Source: Acidilobaceae archaeon (GTDB lineage: Archaea; Thermoproteota; Thermoprotei_A; Sulfolobales; Acidilobaceae). From it: a stretch of 7,382 nucleotides of DNA. Below are positions 5,924 to 7,382 of this stretch, one piece after another. The position numbers were made by a program, and so were the translations under genes. The notes beneath the pieces are model-generated. The model did no database searches. It was not told where the DNA came from and saw only the letters and a list, made by a program, of their open reading frames with translations. The stretch spans positions 1-7,382 of the forward strand of contig JALSQM010000130.1 in the NCBI GenBank assembly GCA_026985385.1. Reading direction: 5' to 3'. Position 1 is the first letter of the stretch. Each line of letters starts with the position of its first letter.

Positions 5924-6616
5924 ATGGGCGGGGGTGAACCAGCGGGGAGGCCCAGCTACGTGCTGGTGGGGGTTCTGGGCTTCGACGAGAAGTTCCTGGC
6001 GCGGTGCCTCATGAGGGTCTACGCACGTGGGGGGCTCCGGAGTGTCAGCCTCCTAGTTCCAAGGCCTGTGGACAACTATACTGCCCGGAGGATAGGCGAG
6101 GCCAGGGCTAGCCTCGAGAAGATAGCACGAGACTACGCTGGGGCCTCCATAGAGTTTAGGGAGGTTGAGAGGGGCTCGCTCATCCAGGCCTACATGGAGG
6201 CTAAGAGGGTCATAGAGGGGGCCCTCGGGGCCGGCAGCGCTGTGGTAGTGTGCCTCAGCGGTGGTATGAGGTACATGCTCCTAGCCCTCCTAGCGGCCGC
6301 CCTGGGGGTGCCGCGCGGCTACCCCCGCCTCGAGGAGAGCATCGTGGAGGTGGACCTGGAGAGCGGGGAGGGCCACATCTCGATCCCCCTCAGGGTGCTC
6401 AGGTCCATGCCATGCCTCGACCACGACGAGGCCAGGGTCCTCCAGGCCCTAATCGAGGCTGGGAGGGCCACTCTCACTGAGCTGGCCTCCCGGACGGGCC
6501 TGGCTAAGAGCACCGTGTGGAACGTGCTCCAGAGGCTCGTGAAGCTGGGGCTCGCCGAGGACCTCGGGAGGCGGAGGGGGTATAGGGCGGCGCTACCTGA
6601 GGGGCTCGAGTCTTGA
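5924..6616 (+). CDS. csa3: Csa3, CARF-winged-helix transcriptional regulator of the CRISPR-Cas locus
   Basis: This 230-residue dimeric DNA-binding regulator is of the Csa3 family. The N-terminal CARF Rossmann domain spans about residues 12-145, with LVGVLGFDEKF as the first strand and turn, and CLSGGMRYMLLALLAAAL (110-127) carrying the conserved glycine-rich ligand loop of CARF proteins. A winged helix-turn-helix follows (about 165-225), with LTELASRTGLAKSTVWNVLQ as the HTH and GRRRGYR as the wing. Csa3a and Csa3b of Sulfolobus are known to activate adaptation genes and to repress the I-A interference operon respectively. The divergent position beside the interference genes suggests the Csa3b-like role (inference). 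The start is uncertain: ATG 5924 has only distant or very close G-rich stretches, while GTG 5960, 9 nt after GGGGAGG, would give 218 residues and a more typical N-terminus. The 3' end overlaps the convergent ATPase gene by 24 bp. Confidence 0.93.
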   Translation: MGGGEPAGRPSYVLVGVLGFDEKFLARCLMRVYARGGLRSVSLLVPRPVDNYTARRIGEARASLEKIARDYAGASIEFREVERGSLIQAYMEAKRVIEGALGAGSAVVVCLSGGMRYMLLALLAAALGVPRGYPRLEESIVEVDLESGEGHISIPLRVLRSMPCLDHDEARVLQALIEAGRATLTELASRTGLAKSTVWNVLQRLVKLGLAEDLGRRRGYRAALPEGLES

Positions 6617-7382
6617 GACCCTTACTAGGAGGGGGATCCTCCTCTCGGGCAGGGCAGGCCCGCTCACCACGGCCTGGCCGGGCTCTAGGTCTGGGAGGAG
6701 ACCGATCATCTCCTGGCTGGCGCTCTCAACGCTCCTCCTGATGCTCGATAGGTCCTCGGGGTTCGTGACCCTGAGGGCTACCAGGCTTGAGGCCTGGCTG
6801 AGGATCCCCGGGTCTATGAAGCCCGGCCTCTGGCTCACCAGGACCAGGCTGAGCCCCCACTTCCTCCCCTCCCTCGCCATCCTCAGGAGCGCCCTGGACG
6901 CCTGGCTCTCCGCGCCTGCGGGGGCGAGGTTGTGGGCCTCCTCGACGACTACCAGGGTCTTCCTACCCTCATCGAAGCCCTCCACCGACACCCTGAAGGC
7001 CTCCTCGAGCAGCCTCCCAACCAGGGGCGAGGGCTCCCCCCGGCTCGGGGGTGCCAGGTGGACTATGGTGAAGCCCTCGACGGCCCTCCTAACCAGGAGC
7101 CTGTACTGGCCGGCGTCGAGCCAGGGGGAGACGGAGCCCGCCACCCTCCTGAGGCCCCTGTAGATGCTTGCGAGCGTCTGGTACTGGTAGCCTAGGAGGT
7201 AGCCCCGCGCCGCCCGTGCAACCGAGCCCTTCAGGTACTCACCCCACGAAACCCCGGGAACCGGGTACTCCTCGTCGAGGGCCCTAGCCACGGTCGCGGG
7301 ATCCTCCGGGTCAGCCCCGGGGTCCCGGGCTAGGATGGGGGCCGCCGCGAGGTTGAGTATAGCCCTCCAGCCTATGTAGCGC
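6593..7382 (-). CDS. HerA-like (DUF87, HerA/FtsK superfamily) ATPase, 5' end outside window
   Basis: This is the C-terminal 262 residues of an ATP-driven DNA translocase or helicase-like protein. The frame is open to the right edge, so a GTG at 7291 is internal rather than a start. A Walker B-type strand LVVVEEAHNLAP is encoded at about 6920-6954, followed by GRKWGLSLVLVSQRP (SQRP at 6824-6835) and then a LSQASSLVALRVTNPEDL segment. That order is characteristic of HerA and related DUF87 ATPases. Glu-Glu replaces the commoner Asp-Glu of Walker B, which is frequent in DUF87 proteins. The Walker A and any N-terminal HAS-barrel must lie beyond the window. True HerA works with NurA in DNA end processing; whether this is that HerA or a paralogue cannot be decided here. 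It converges on csa3 and is not part of the cas operon. Confidence 0.82.
   Translation of the reverse strand, partial: RYIGWRAILNLAAAPILARDPGADPEDPATVARALDEEYPVPGVSWGEYLKGSVARAARGYLLGYQYQTLASIYRGLRRVAGSVSPWLDAGQYRLLVRRAVEGFTIVHLAPPSRGEPSPLVGRLLEEAFRVSVEGFDEGRKTLVVVEEAHNLAPAGAESQASRALLRMAREGRKWGLSLVLVSQRPGFIDPGILSQASSLVALRVTNPEDLSSIRRSVESASQEMIGLLPDLEPGQAVVSGPALPERRIPLLVRVSRLEPLR

Noticed and set aside
6741..7163. A 140-codon plus-strand reading frame opposite the HerA-like gene
   Set aside because: The minus strand encodes a clear ATPase core here; the plus-strand product shows no motif.
1..7382. CRISPR array, tRNA, insertion sequence or attachment site
   Set aside because: No regularly spaced repeats, cloverleaf-like sequence, transposase or terminal repeats were seen; nearly all the sequence is accounted for by genes.

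Overview
The window carries most of a subtype I-A CRISPR-Cas interference operon, its probable transcriptional regulator and part of a neighbouring ATPase gene. The organism is most likely a hyperthermophilic, GC-rich archaeon of the Thermoproteota (Crenarchaeota). The evidence is the I-A gene set (csa5, csa2/cas7, cas5a, split cas3' and cas3'', csa3), heavy use of AGG, CTA and ATA codons, GTG and TTG starts, and strong GGGGTGA-type Shine-Dalgarno sites. A genus cannot be assigned.

Layout. Reading leftward (minus strand) from about 5740, six tightly packed genes run csa5 (cas11a, small subunit), cas7 (csa2, backbone), cas5a (crRNA handle binder), a probable cas8a2 (csa4-like large subunit), cas3' (SF2 helicase) and cas3'' (HD nuclease, cut off by the left edge at position 1). 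Junctions are either 13 to 21 nt gaps or 1 to 4 nt stop/start overlaps, so this is one transcription unit. The only non-coding stretch is 5740-5923. It is AT-rich compared with its surroundings and holds the divergent promoters plus a striking two-part dyad at 5774-5808 over the predicted TATA box of the cas operon. Rightward from 5924 runs csa3, a CARF plus winged-helix regulator. It converges on, and overlaps by 24 bp, a minus-strand HerA-like (DUF87) ATPase gene whose 5' part lies beyond the right edge.

How the parts fit. Cas11a, Cas7, Cas5 and Cas8a2 should form the crRNA-guided Cascade. Cas3' and Cas3'' unwind and cut the target DNA. Csa3, sitting divergently upstream, probably senses a cyclic oligoadenylate-type ligand through its CARF domain and controls the operon by binding the dyad. 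No cas1, cas2, cas4, cas6 or CRISPR array is visible, so adaptation and crRNA processing must be encoded elsewhere, possibly just outside the window. The system itself is a known type. The less usual points are the operator, the placement of the large-subunit gene before the cas3 pair, the uniform ribosome-binding layout, the cysteine-rich Csa5 and the overlapping HerA-like neighbour.
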